In this document: piece after piece, positions 46,387 to 55,771 of the stretch | Layout: every line of letters starts with the position of its first letter | Numbering within the stretch: position 1 is the first letter of the stretch | Assembly (NCBI RefSeq): GCF_003688625.1 | Contig: NZ_RCWY01000001.1 | Coordinates: 868,001-932,000 of the forward strand | Direction of reading: 5' to 3' | From: Sphingomonas sp. PP-CE-3A-406 | Lineage (GTDB): Bacteria; Pseudomonadota; Alphaproteobacteria; Sphingomonadales; Sphingomonadaceae | Length of the DNA: 64,000 nucleotides | Program-made: the position numbers and the translations under genes | The notes under the pieces: generated by a model | The model's input: only the letters and a program-made list of their open reading frames with translations | Told to the model about the DNA's origin: nothing | Databases searched by the model: none

Positions 46387-47279
46387 TGGCGACCAACGCC
46401 CCGCGCGCGGTCTTCGTCACCCGCGAGACCGACTATGACCTCCTGCTCGCGCGGCACGCGACGCGTGGGCAGGCGAAGTTCTTTCTGGAGACGCGGGGCC
46501 AGGACATCGACGCGATCGAGGATCGGCACCGCCGCTTCCACGCCACGCTGCATGAGGCTCGCTCGCTCGTCCCCGACGACTGGCGCCAGGCAAGTGTCGC
46601 TCGTGCCGATCTCGACCGATTCCTGTTCGGTCCGGAGGACGTGATCGTCGCCGTCGGGCAGGACGGGCTGGTCGCCAACGTTGCCAAGTATCTCGACGGG
46701 CAGCCCGTGCTCGGGCTCAACCCCGCTCCCGATTTGTACGACGGCGTCCTGGTGCGCGTGCCGCTCGCGCGCCTGTCCGCGCTGCTGCCTGCGAGCGTCG
46801 CGGGTGCGGCGCCTGCCGAGCAGCGGACGATGGTCGAAGCGCGATTGGATACCGGCGAACGGCTGCTGGCGCTGAACGAGGTGTTCGTCGGTCATCGCAG
46901 CCACCAGTCCGCGCGCTACCGGATCACGTGCGGCGACCAGGCCGAGGACCACTCGTCGAGTGGGCTGATCGTTGCGTCGGGGACCGGCGCCACTGGCTGG
47001 GCACGCTCGATCATGGAGGCGACGCATGCCGCGCTCCCGCTCGATCCGCAGGAGCGCGCGGTCGGATTTTTCGTGCGCGAACCCTTCCCCAGCGTGGCGA
47101 CCGCGACCTCGCTGCGGGCCGGCAAACTCGCGGGCATGCCGCTCGCGGTCACGTCGCGGATGAACGACGGCGGAGTGATCTTCGCGGATGGCGTCGAACA
47201 GGATTTCTTCGCCTTCGACTGGGGCCGCGGCGTCACCATCGCCCCCGCCCCCCGGACCCTCCATCTCATCACCGGTTGA
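46386..47279 (+). CDS. Divergent NAD(+) kinase-like protein
   Basis: 297 residues. Three NAD-kinase motifs occur in order: DVIVAVGQDG (91-94, in place of GGDGT), LALNEVFVGHR (N164-E165, the NE motif) and GLIVASGTGATGWARSI (about 193-209, in place of GLIVSTPTGSTAY). A late MNDGGVIFADG loop follows. The N-terminal 80 residues look unlike standard NadK. The GQDG change and missing Thr leave open whether it phosphorylates NAD or binds it. Overlap with the SPFH gene implies coupled translation. Confidence 0.8.
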   Translation: MATNAPRAVFVTRETDYDLLLARHATRGQAKFFLETRGQDIDAIEDRHRRFHATLHEARSLVPDDWRQASVARADLDRFLFGPEDVIVAVGQDGLVANVAKYLDGQPVLGLNPAPDLYDGVLVRVPLARLSALLPASVAGAAPAEQRTMVEARLDTGERLLALNEVFVGHRSHQSARYRITCGDQAEDHSSSGLIVASGTGATGWARSIMEATHAALPLDPQERAVGFFVREPFPSVATATSLRAGKLAGMPLAVTSRMNDGGVIFADGVEQDFFAFDWGRGVTIAPAPRTLHLITG

Positions 47280-47301
47280 CAGCGCGCGACGGTAACAGCA
47301 G

Positions 47302-47322
47302 CCGCGCGCCGCGGGCGCGCGG
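47302..47322. terminator. GC-rich hairpin between convergent genes
   Basis: CCGCGCGCC-GCG-GGCGCGCGG is a perfect 9-bp stem with a 3-nt loop, 22 bp after the NAD-kinase-like stop and 31 bp after the convergent gene's stop. It has no T tract. Confidence 0.45.
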
Positions 47323-47353
47323 TCCCTATCTGGTGGTACGCGACATCGCGCGA

Positions 47354-47962
47354 TCACCGCGGACGATAGGCCTCAAGTCGTATCGGGTGCCTCGGGTCTG
47401 CACGCGTGACCTTTCGCCCGTCGGAGACCAATGCCTGAGCATTCGGTCCAGCGTCGCTGTTCAGGCGTAAGGATTCGAAGATTCGGTTCTGCCACACGAA
47501 CGACCGCAGCGCCGGATCGAAACGGAACGTGGTGAAGTCCGTCCAGTGTTGGCCGCACGCGACCCCGCTCTCGAGCGTGAAGTAACGGCCTTTGATCGCG
47601 ATATGCCCGGCGTCTTCGACCGGGTCGCATTGTCCGCCTTCGTCGCGACGCAGGACGATGCGGTCGTTACGGTCGATCAGCTTGGCGACGCCGCCCGAAA
47701 GGCGATAGACCAGCAATGGACGAGCGGGCGCTTTTCGTACCGCCGCCCCCGGCTGTCCGCCTTCGTCAGGCCGTGCGACGACAACGATGCAGATCGGCTG
47801 CGGTGGGTCCAAAGTACGACTGCAGGACGCCACGCGTACGATATATCCGGCAGGCAGCTTGGCCTTGACCGCATTGGGAAGCGCAACCGGTTCCCACGCA
47901 GCGGCCGGAGCGGCACCCGTGGCAAGCAGGAGCGCAGCGGCAAGGCGCACGGGAATGCTCAC
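47354..47962 (-). CDS. Exported protein of unknown function
   Basis: About 202 residues from GTG 47962, which begins a signal peptide (SIPVRLAAALLLATGAAPAAA). In-frame ATGs at 48031 and 48043 would bury that signal inside the protein, and none has a clear ribosome site. The mature part has four Cys (ASCSRTLDPPQPIC, GGQCDPVED, GVACGQHW) that could form two disulfides. No family is recognised. It is convergent with the NAD-kinase-like gene. Confidence 0.65.
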   Translation of the reverse strand: MSIPVRLAAALLLATGAAPAAAWEPVALPNAVKAKLPAGYIVRVASCSRTLDPPQPICIVVVARPDEGGQPGAAVRKAPARPLLVYRLSGGVAKLIDRNDRIVLRRDEGGQCDPVEDAGHIAIKGRYFTLESGVACGQHWTDFTTFRFDPALRSFVWQNRIFESLRLNSDAGPNAQALVSDGRKVTRADPRHPIRLEAYRPR

Positions 47963-48407
47963 GCGCAAGGGGTCCGTCGTCGAAGCGCGGTCCGGATCGG
48001 GCAGGACGGTGAGAGATGGGGTTTGGGCCATGGCATCGATCATGCCGGAGATATCGATCGAACCCAAGCCGATACTCTGTAGCAGCACCAGTCGGCGATC
48101 TGATACCACGTTGCGAACGGTGCCGGCGCATCGCAGGCCATTTGCGGCATTGCCGCAGCATCGATACGAGCAGGGCGAACTGGCCTGCTCGGGCAGCATC
48201 CGGTATGACGAAGACCACCACCAACCAGCCGCCCATCTCGATCGGCGGGTGCCGTCGGTGCACCCTGTCACCGAGGTTGAGCGCCGCTAGCGAAGGGGGA
48301 CAGCGAGACGATAATGATCGTCTGTTCGAGTTGGGGCGCGAGCGTTGCCGAACGGACCTGCCGCCGTGGGTATTTTACCGTTCCCCGCCACACGGAAGCT
48401 CGGAGCC

Positions 48408-49304
48408 TTATGGAGCGGTAGTCGCAGCCGGTATCGGCTGATCGCGTTGGCGCGCCTTGAGTTCGCGCAGAAAGCCGTGAAGCACCTCGGTCGACAATCC
48501 GTGCAGCACGAGCCGGAAACCGGCACCCAACGTCGAGAAGGGCACGAGCGGGTGGCGATTGTTGATCATCGCCAGATGCTTTTCCTCGCCCGTCAGCCGC
48601 GCCACGTAGAGCCCGATCGTCTCGTCGAGCTGTAGCGAATTGGCGGCGCGCCAAAAATCGCGATCGGTCAACAGCATCGCGTAGGCCGGCGTGTAAAGCT
48701 CGATCGCGGTCTGCAGATCGACGATGTTGAGTCGGCCGTTGGGCAACGGATCGAGCACGATCTCGTCGGTGATCGCGGAGAAATCAATCCTGTCGACGCG
48801 TGCGACGCTGGTGCCGCGTCGTTCCAGCTCGCGGTTGAGGCCGATCAGATAATTGTAGATGTTGAGATCGTGATTGAGGAACAGGTCCTCGCGCACATCG
48901 TCGATCCGACGCGGCGTCATGGGTTTCAGCGGCGGATGGAAACCCGGCGTGGCATTGTCCGAGATGAACCGCAGGACCTGCGCACCAAGGTGGAAGTGAC
49001 GCAGGATCAACAGATTGGCGTCGCGCGACAGGAAATGCTTCATGCCCAGTGCGATCGACCGGTGCAGGAACCTGGGCGCATGGGGCCAGCGCGGGCTGAT
49101 CGTGTGGACCAGCTGGGCGAGGATGATCGTCAGCCGCGCGAACGGCCGCACCAGCGGAAGCAGGAATTGCCGACAGCGCGAGGATTGGTCCCGGATCAAC
49201 GCCGCCTTGGCTATGGGCTCGAACGGCAGCGAGCGGTCCAGCGCCAGCGCCAGCCAGGGGTCGGGATCGTTCGGATCATGGCCGGGGACGGCATACTCAG
49301 CCAT
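48408..49304 (-). CDS. DUF6999-like protein of the KAS III operon
   Basis: 298 residues from ATG 49304, behind GAGGAGC. Conserved-looking stretches are DPNDPDPWLALALDRS, SSRCRQFLLPLVRPFARLTIILAQL, ANLLILRHFHLGAQVLRFI and FLNHDLNIYNYLIGLN. These match the DUF6999 pattern as I recall it; the activity is unknown. The many conserved His (RHFHLG, LNHDLN) could bind metal. It overlaps the heme-oxygenase-like gene by 8 bp and is the last of the operon. Confidence 0.7.
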   Translation of the reverse strand: MAEYAVPGHDPNDPDPWLALALDRSLPFEPIAKAALIRDQSSRCRQFLLPLVRPFARLTIILAQLVHTISPRWPHAPRFLHRSIALGMKHFLSRDANLLILRHFHLGAQVLRFISDNATPGFHPPLKPMTPRRIDDVREDLFLNHDLNIYNYLIGLNRELERRGTSVARVDRIDFSAITDEIVLDPLPNGRLNIVDLQTAIELYTPAYAMLLTDRDFWRAANSLQLDETIGLYVARLTGEEKHLAMINNRHPLVPFSTLGAGFRLVLHGLSTEVLHGFLRELKARQRDQPIPAATTAP

Positions 49305-49977
49305 TGTCCAGCTCCTCGAGCTGGAGCCGGTACAGCCGCGCCACGATTTGCGCATGGCGGACGATCGCCGCGGATGCCGTCTCGCCGCCCGATCCCACCG
49401 CCAACGTCAGAGCGTGGTCGAACTCGGCCATATGCGCGACGTCGTTCTCGCCATGATACCGCAGGAACGTGAGCGCATCGGGCGCGAGGTCGAGCTGTGC
49501 AGCAAGCTTGTCCGCCCACGGTCCGGCCAGGCGATTGCCCAGGCTTTCGATGATGAACATCGCGCCGAGCAGGCCGACCGGGTCGGGTTGCGATGCCGCC
49601 TGATACATGAACGCGTTCAGTGCCTCGGTCCCGATATTCTTGGGCGCCGACCGGATCTCCTCGAGCGTGCCACCGGCGACGACGTAATTCTGTTCGAGCA
49701 GGCGATAATCGCGATGCTCGGCGGCAGCATGGGTGATGAACATCGCACGCAGGTCCTCGTGCGCCGGACCGAAGCTGGACGCGGCGCGACTGATCCAGCG
49801 GCCACCCTCGACCACCTGTTGACGCAGGTTGCGCAGCAGGCTGCGATACTCCTCGAGGCGCAGGCGCCCACCGGTCAGGCGCGCGATCACCGGCACCTGG
49901 ATCAGCGCGCTTTCGAATTCTATCCATACGCGGGCGAGACCGCGGTTGGTCGCCTCGATCTGGTCGGTCATGCTCAT
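49297..49977 (-). CDS. Heme-oxygenase-like, probable diiron oxidase/oxygenase
   Basis: 226 all-helical residues. Candidate metal ligands follow the heme-oxygenase-like diiron oxidase order: E57 (VVEGG), H83 and H88 with E87 (THAAAEHRDY), E144 (FIIESLGN), and H175, D179 and H182 (RYHGENDVAH). UndA-, BesC- and SznF-type members do oxidative decarboxylation, C-C cleavage or N-oxygenation. The ATG at 49977 overlaps the KAS III-like stop. The likely substrate is the product of that condensing enzyme. Confidence 0.8.
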   Translation of the reverse strand: MSMTDQIEATNRGLARVWIEFESALIQVPVIARLTGGRLRLEEYRSLLRNLRQQVVEGGRWISRAASSFGPAHEDLRAMFITHAAAEHRDYRLLEQNYVVAGGTLEEIRSAPKNIGTEALNAFMYQAASQPDPVGLLGAMFIIESLGNRLAGPWADKLAAQLDLAPDALTFLRYHGENDVAHMAEFDHALTLAVGSGGETASAAIVRHAQIVARLYRLQLEELDNG

Positions 49978-51113
49978 CTTTCCCCCTCCACCACGGTCAA
50001 CGCCGCATACGCCATCACGCACTGGCCGCTTTCGGGTACGGCGCACAGGATTCGTTGGCCGGGTACGAGCCGCCCTGAGCGCATCAGGTCGTCGAGCAAC
50101 AGGAACAGCGCCGCCGCACCGACATTGCCCTTGTCATAGAGGTTGGTGAACCACCGTTCCTCGGGAATCATGCACCCTGCCCGCTCGGCCAGCCGGACCA
50201 TCTCCTCGCGCAACGAATGCGCGGAGAAATGGCAGAGGAACCAGTCGACCTTACCAGTGTCGACCTTGCCCTCGTCGACCAGCCGCATCAATTCGCCCAG
50301 CCATACCGGCAGCATCCGGTGCAGTGTGTCGACGTCCTGTCGCAACTGAAACGCGCCGGCTCGCGCGGCGGCCTCGGCGCCGTCGTGCAGGCTCCACGGC
50401 AGGACCGCGCCGCCTGGGCCGGGCGCGCTGCCGCCGGTCATGCACGGGCCGAAACGATCGGCGAAGGAGCGCACCGATATCCAGTCGATGCGCAGCGACA
50501 GGCCGCTCTGTGCCGGCCGGTCCTCGACGACCAGTGCAGCCGCGCCGTCGCTCAAGGTCCAGCGCAGGAATTCGGCGTCAGCAGGCAGCGTGCCGTCTTC
50601 GCCTAGCGTGGCCGTGCCGCGATATTGGCCGGGGCGAAAATAGCGGCTGGCAAACTCGGCGCCGACGGCAATACCGGCGCGGTGCTCCCCCGCACGGATC
50701 TGCAGCGCGGTCGATTTCAGTGCCATCATCGCGCTTGCGCAAACGCTCTGCATACTCGCGATTTCCAGCGGCGGCAGACCCGACGCGGCGTGGACCCCGC
50801 TTGCCAGCCCGGGCACCAGCAGATCGTTCTGCGTCGTCGCGGTAGCGAGATAGCCGATCTCCCGCCGGTCGATCTCCGCATCCGCCAGCAGCGTGCGAAC
50901 CGCCACCGCAGCCAGAGTCGCCAGCGTCCAGTCGGTGGTCCCGTCGGGCCGGATCGCATAATGGCGGGTGCGAATGCGGTTCTGCCGCAGAACCAGCCGT
51001 CCCAGGCGATCCGATTGCGGGGACAGGTGACCGATATGATCGGCCATCATCGCGTTGCTGATCGGTGGCCCAGGCAGGAACTGGGCGGTGCGAGTGATGA
51101 AGGCGTCGCGCAT
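49974..51113 (-). CDS. Beta-ketoacyl-ACP synthase III-like condensing enzyme
   Basis: 379 residues of the thiolase fold. The catalytic triad is Cys in MQSVCASAMMALKSTA, His in FLCHFSAHSLREE and Asn in NLYDKGNVGAAALFLLLDD, in FabH order. GYLATATTQNDLLVPG is a typical active-site lid region. ATG 51113 follows GGTGA; a 12-residue-longer start exists. It heads the operon with a diiron-type protein and a DUF6999-like protein and no fab genes, so it probably serves a dedicated pathway rather than housekeeping FabH. Confidence 0.88.
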   Translation of the reverse strand: MRDAFITRTAQFLPGPPISNAMMADHIGHLSPQSDRLGRLVLRQNRIRTRHYAIRPDGTTDWTLATLAAVAVRTLLADAEIDRREIGYLATATTQNDLLVPGLASGVHAASGLPPLEIASMQSVCASAMMALKSTALQIRAGEHRAGIAVGAEFASRYFRPGQYRGTATLGEDGTLPADAEFLRWTLSDGAAALVVEDRPAQSGLSLRIDWISVRSFADRFGPCMTGGSAPGPGGAVLPWSLHDGAEAAARAGAFQLRQDVDTLHRMLPVWLGELMRLVDEGKVDTGKVDWFLCHFSAHSLREEMVRLAERAGCMIPEERWFTNLYDKGNVGAAALFLLLDDLMRSGRLVPGQRILCAVPESGQCVMAYAALTVVEGER

Positions 51114-51286
51114 GACGTCACCATGGCGCGGTCGCTTATCTTGGGTCAATGCGGCATATCGGCACGGACGACTGTTACGGCGGGCGGTATCGATGTTCGG
51201 ACACGTTTCAAACGGCAGGGAAGTTTCCGTGTGATTATCCTCCGGTGTAAGAGCGATTCGCAGGTCGCGCCGGAAGACCGGGTATC

Positions 51287-51817
51287 GTGATCGCCGCGCT
51301 CGCCATGACGCTGCTTACGGCCTCCCCGCCAGCAGCGGCCTTTTCGCTGGATTGCGCCTATGCGGCGCGGGGCGGCGAGTTGGAACCACACGGGCCCTGC
51401 GCACGGATCGAGGATGACGTCCCGCATATCGACCCCGCACATCTCGCCCGCATGACCTTCGAAGGCGGCCTGGCGGAGGTGCGTATAGGCGGTGCCCGAA
51501 CCGGCGGCGGGATCGCCTATGTCAGGCGCGACGGGCGAGCCGTGAGCGTCTTCATCCTAGATAACGGCGCGGACTATTTCAGGGAGGGGCTGGTACGCGG
51601 ACTTCGCCACGGCAAGCTCGTCTATTATGATCACGCCCTGCGTCCCGTTATCGTGACCGGATATGACTGGGGCTATCCGTTCGATCATGGTCGGGCCGAG
51701 GTCTGCACCGGATGCAAGGAGCAAAGGCTCGACGACGAACATTCCACTATGGGCGGCGGACGTTGGGCCGTGATCGACCGCAAGGGGCGTGTGCGCGCTA
51801 CAGCGCGCCGACCATGA
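51287..51817 (+). CDS. Exported protein of unknown function
   Basis: 176 residues from GTG 51287 (ATG 51305 possible), with a signal peptide MIAALAMTLLTASPPAAAF. The mature part contains AYVRRDGRAVSVFILDNGADYFREGLVRGL and YYDHALRPVIVTGYDWGYPF, a pattern like WG-repeat proteins, and a CTGC pair. The function is unknown. It is divergent from the KAS III operon. Confidence 0.65.
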   Translation: MIAALAMTLLTASPPAAAFSLDCAYAARGGELEPHGPCARIEDDVPHIDPAHLARMTFEGGLAEVRIGGARTGGGIAYVRRDGRAVSVFILDNGADYFREGLVRGLRHGKLVYYDHALRPVIVTGYDWGYPFDHGRAEVCTGCKEQRLDDEHSTMGGGRWAVIDRKGRVRATARRP

Positions 51818-52225
51818 TGACGGTGCGGCGTTCTACATGACCGTATGAGCAGTCCTATCCGCGCAGGGATAGGACCACGCCTTCATCGAAACCGTAAAGC
51901 CGTCGCTTGCAGTGATCCCATCGCCCTCGACCGCGAAAAAAGCGTAGCGCGGCGGCCCGGTCCTGCCTGTCTCAAACCAGCTGGAAGCCTTATGTTCAAG
52001 CAGCCGGCCCTGCATACATCGCTCTGCTGATGCCATGCAGCGTGACGATGCCGGCAATCACCGTATCGTCCAAGCTGCCGCTGCAAAGTCTTTGTCGAAT
52101 TCCCCAGCGCGTGCTTCTGATCCGGTCGGTGCGGCTGTAGACTGCGGAAGTTGGTACGTCGGGTCGAACGTCTGCTCGTGCTCAAACCGCCGCCCGTATG
52201 CCCCCCGTCGACAGGATACGCGACA
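51818..52225. other. 408-bp gap, no supportable gene
   Basis: Several short frames exist on both strands but none has a start, composition and ribosome site together. No repeat or hairpin stands out. Confidence 0.5.
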
Positions 52226-52954
52226 ATGCCTGCTCTTGCTGCCGCTGCGATCTGCATCGCTGTAACCCAACCGTCCTCGCCCGGCGAGGCGCTGGAAATT
52301 CCGCCGATGACGCTGCCCGCGTTACCGAAACCCGGACGTGTCGCCGCCTCCGCCGCAGGCTTCGCCCCGCCCGGGTGGAAGGTGGAACGATCCGTGCGAG
52401 CCGACATCGACAAGGACGGCCGTCCCGATATCGTCGCGGTGCTGAGGGGTACGGACAAACGTTGCGTGATCGGTAATGATGGCGGAGGAGGGCCGCTCGA
52501 TACCAACCCGCGCGTGCTAATCGCTGCGGTTGGTGCTCCGGCTGGATACACGCTGCGGGTCGTCAACGCCGCCGTCATCCCGCGGCTCGAAGATCCGTAT
52601 ATGGACGATCCACTTGGCGAGGACGGCCTGACGGTCAGCGCCGGCATCATCCGTCTTCGGCTGGGTGTCTGGCGCAGCATGGGCGGCTGGGGGACCAGCA
52701 CCAACACCCTGTCGTTCCGATGGGACGGCGCGCACTTCCGGCTCATTGGCTTCGACCGCGACTACACCCACCGCGGCAGTGGCGAGACCGAACTGTTCAG
52801 CGCGAATTATCTGACCCACCGGGCCAAGGTCACGACCGGCACGATCGAGGACGAAACCCTCGGCAAGGTCCGCTGGAAGACCTTGCCCGCGCGTGCGGTG
52901 CCGACGCTGGACACGATCGGCGATGCCCTGGAATTTGCGGAATCGCAGCGTTGA
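52226..52954 (+). CDS. Exported protein with FG-GAP/EF-like Ca-binding loop
   Basis: 242 residues from ATG 52226 with a short signal-like start (MPALAAAAICIAVTQ). DIDKDGRPDIVAVLRG resembles an FG-GAP or dockerin-type calcium loop. Later VIPRLEDPYMDDPLGEDGL, LGVWRSMGGWGTSTNTLSFRW and HRGSGETELFSANYLT are stretches I recall from a widespread uncharacterised exported family. The function is unknown. Confidence 0.7.
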   Translation: MPALAAAAICIAVTQPSSPGEALEIPPMTLPALPKPGRVAASAAGFAPPGWKVERSVRADIDKDGRPDIVAVLRGTDKRCVIGNDGGGGPLDTNPRVLIAAVGAPAGYTLRVVNAAVIPRLEDPYMDDPLGEDGLTVSAGIIRLRLGVWRSMGGWGTSTNTLSFRWDGAHFRLIGFDRDYTHRGSGETELFSANYLTHRAKVTTGTIEDETLGKVRWKTLPARAVPTLDTIGDALEFAESQR

Positions 52955-52964
52955 GACCTATCGC

Positions 52965-54332
52965 CTAGCCGAGCGCGGCATCCTCTTCGTCGGATGCCGC
53001 GACGCCGCCCCAGTCGATCCGACGGGTGGCGTACATCACGCCCGCCAGCGCAGCGAACAACATGCCCGAGCCGATCAGCAGCGAATAGGCTTCGAGGCTG
53101 AGCAACACATACAGAACCGCGTAGAGCCCGGCGAGCAGCGCCGCGACCACGCCCGCCCGCCTCCAGCTTTGCAGGATCGCCGCGGAATAGCTGCTGATCA
53201 GCGCGACGATCGCGAGGCTGGCGACCAGATAGGCGCCGAGGAACCCGATCACCTCGGCGAGGGCCAGCAGCAGGATGAAGAACAGCACCAGCCCGGCACC
53301 GATCAGCAGATAGGCGACACCCGGCACCGGCGCGCCGCCGATGATGTCGAACATCAGCAGTGCGAGGAATGTAAAGCCGATGAACATGAAGCCGTATTTG
53401 GTCGCGCGATTGACCTGAGAATAGAGATTGATCGGGTCGAGCAGCCCGATCGTCACCGCTTCGTCCGCCCCCATCTCCTGCTCGCCGATCGTCACGACCG
53501 GCCGGTTCAGCGCAAGATTGCCGATCTGCCAGTTCGCCGGAAACGCCGACGCTCCTGGTGTCCGGTTCGGCAGGAAGGCCCCGGTGAACGACGGGTGCGG
53601 CCAGGCGGAGAGCGCGTCGATGCTGGTCTGTTCGGCAGAGGGCAAGAACGAGAGTTCGTCGCTGCCACGCAGATCGAACGCGACATCGAACAGCAGCGCC
53701 GCGTTCGCTACCCCGACACCTGCCGCGATCGGCCCCCGCCCGGTGAAGCCGCTGCCGCTGGTCGTCGCCAGGCTGGCCCCCGGGATCAGCGGCAGCGTGC
53801 GGCCGTCGACGCGGATCGCCGGCCGCGACCCCGCAAGTCCCTTGGCGTTGCCAATCCCGACGCGGATCTCCGCATCCGCCAGGCGCAGGCTGTCCGGCGG
53901 GATGTTCAGTGCTGCAAAGTCGGGCAGGCGAAACTGGCCGGCGATCTGGACGCGCGAGCGATACACTACCGCTTCGTAGATCGAGCGATGCCGCCGTTCC
54001 GCATCGATCCGAGTGCGGATCGCCGAGCGCGTCGGCGCGACGAACAACAGCTTGTCCTCACGATCGGTCCGTCGGACGGTGCGCCCGCTTTCGACCGCAT
54101 CGCGCGTTACCACGCGGCTGAACGGAATGACCAGGAACGGCCCGGCGATGCGCTGCGGGCCCCCCCAGCCCTCGACGATTGACGTGCGCGCGACCTGCGA
54201 CTGGCTCTCGCGGTCATAGACCAGCAGGTAGGTGGCGAAGAGCGGTATGGACAGCAGCAGCCCCAGCAGGATGGTCATGGCGAGCTTGCGCCCCGGCGTC
54301 GTGCGCTTCGACGAAGACGAAAACTTGATCAT
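52965..54332 (-). CDS. creD: CreD family inner-membrane protein
   Basis: 455 residues: one N-terminal helix (AMTILLGLLLSIPLFATYLLV), a large periplasmic region with ESQSQVARTSIVEGWGGPQRIAGPFLVIP, then about six helices from ATKYGFMFIGFTFLALLMFDII onward. NLYSQVNRATKYGFMFIGFTF and PVPGVAYLLIGAGLVLFF are typical CreD sequences. The protein belongs to the CreBC response regulon in enterics, but no creBC genes adjoin it here. It is convergent with the exported-protein gene upstream. Confidence 0.9.
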   Translation of the reverse strand: MIKFSSSSKRTTPGRKLAMTILLGLLLSIPLFATYLLVYDRESQSQVARTSIVEGWGGPQRIAGPFLVIPFSRVVTRDAVESGRTVRRTDREDKLLFVAPTRSAIRTRIDAERRHRSIYEAVVYRSRVQIAGQFRLPDFAALNIPPDSLRLADAEIRVGIGNAKGLAGSRPAIRVDGRTLPLIPGASLATTSGSGFTGRGPIAAGVGVANAALLFDVAFDLRGSDELSFLPSAEQTSIDALSAWPHPSFTGAFLPNRTPGASAFPANWQIGNLALNRPVVTIGEQEMGADEAVTIGLLDPINLYSQVNRATKYGFMFIGFTFLALLMFDIIGGAPVPGVAYLLIGAGLVLFFILLLALAEVIGFLGAYLVASLAIVALISSYSAAILQSWRRAGVVAALLAGLYAVLYVLLSLEAYSLLIGSGMLFAALAGVMYATRRIDWGGVAASDEEDAALG

Positions 54333-54739
54333 GATACCCCCGGCGGTCTCGACCGCTGTTGAACATCCTGAATTGGACGTCGCGGTTCGTCAATCGGAAG
54401 TGGTCCTGTCGAGACCATTGCTACCTCGAGAGAAATATCCTTGGGCACCACCATCAGTTCATCCTGATCATACCTTGGTTGCCGAACTGACATCGTTTCC
54501 GCCGCCCGCGCTCGCCGCGAACGCCCAACGGCATGGGTACGGCGACCTTGGTGATTGTGGAGCGAAGCAAGGTGGGGATGCTGATCAGCGTAGACGTCGA
54601 GATCTACGCCGCTGTCATGCTGCAGCCTTGCGCATCTCCGCGTAGCTCGGCGGGATCAAGGTGAGCCGCGAAATCGACACCGCCCCGCTGCGCGTGGCTC
54701 TGGCAGAGGTGCCGATTTGTCGCGCCGGCGTAGCGGCAT
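54333..54739. other. 407-bp gap, no supportable gene
   Basis: A short minus-strand frame ends with LIPPSYAEMRKAAA near 54617, which looks like the natural end of a protein, but nothing recognisable lies upstream of it. No terminator or operator is clear. Confidence 0.4.
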
Positions 54740-55771
54740 TCACCGCTCAGGCTGCATCGTGCGCAGCGCACGCGTCCACAGCCAGGCCATCATCAGGCAG
54801 CACAGGGTCAGCGTACCGCCAAAAATAACCGATAATACCTGCCCGACGTCGTCCGCGGCGGGCATACGCCCCTCCAGCGCCATACGCCGCAGCAACACCG
54901 CATTCTCGGCCAATTCGAAGCCATGCTCCCGCATCCTGGCGCGCATCCACGTCGGCAGGCGCACCATCGAAAGCGCCCCGTCGATCGGCGGGACCGGCGG
55001 ATCGGCTTCGGGCCCGGCTCCGCTGGCGGGATAGCTTGCCAGCATCACGACGGTGACCGGATCGGTCGGGGATTGGCCAGGCGCGCGGAGCGGCAGGTAA
55101 TAGTCCTCGTAGCTGCTCGTTCGCGTATTCCAGCGCCGTAGCCATGCCTGATCGTAACCCGGCAGCGCGTCGGCTAGCCGTGCATAGCGTGGCATCTCGC
55201 CACCACCTTTGCGGGCCAGTGCCGCTATTGTCAGCCTTGGCAACGGTTTGCCCGCATCTGGCGGCGTCCGGCCGAAGAGGACATAGCCGGCCGCCGCGGC
55301 TACGGCGAAAACCCCCGCCGCGATAAGCGCACCTGCGCGGCTGCGGCGCAAAGACCGCGCTTTCTGCGTGCTGGTGGGCAAGCGCGACCGCCAGTTTGGA
55401 TTGCGTTTCGGATCGAGCGCGTCCTGCATGCCGCACAGAAACGAGCGTTCCGGACGCCGGGGAAGCCACCGCAGGACCGCATGCGGCAACCACAAGGTCA
55501 GCGCGACCACGGGGAGCCCGGCCACCGTGACGCTATCGTGCCCGAACAGACGATCGACGAGCCCCTCGCTCCAGGCGAACGGACCGATCTCGAAGATCGC
55601 ACCGATGATCAGCATGGCCACGCTTGCCAACAGACCAAGATAGAGGGCCCAAGCACCCAGCCTTGCCTGTGCGGAATCTAGCGCGTCGCCTGGAAAAAAC
55701 GCGGAATCGCCCGCTGCAATGGCCGACCATGCGGCCTTGGTCGCCGGCTGGTTTGAGTTCGGGGGTCGCAT
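54740..55771 (-). CDS. Membrane protein of unknown function, four predicted helices
   Basis: 343 residues. Helices at about 38-62 (WALYLGLLASVAMLIIGAIF), 82-98 (GLPVVALTLWLPHAVL), 147-165 (AGALIAAGVFAVAAAAGYVLF) and near the C-terminus (VIFGGTLTLCCLMMAWLW) flank a soluble region of about 140 residues with AWLRRWNTRTSSYEDYYLPL. No family is recognised. The ribosome-binding site is weak. Confidence 0.65.
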   Translation of the reverse strand: MRPPNSNQPATKAAWSAIAAGDSAFFPGDALDSAQARLGAWALYLGLLASVAMLIIGAIFEIGPFAWSEGLVDRLFGHDSVTVAGLPVVALTLWLPHAVLRWLPRRPERSFLCGMQDALDPKRNPNWRSRLPTSTQKARSLRRSRAGALIAAGVFAVAAAAGYVLFGRTPPDAGKPLPRLTIAALARKGGGEMPRYARLADALPGYDQAWLRRWNTRTSSYEDYYLPLRAPGQSPTDPVTVVMLASYPASGAGPEADPPVPPIDGALSMVRLPTWMRARMREHGFELAENAVLLRRMALEGRMPAADDVGQVLSVIFGGTLTLCCLMMAWLWTRALRTMQPER

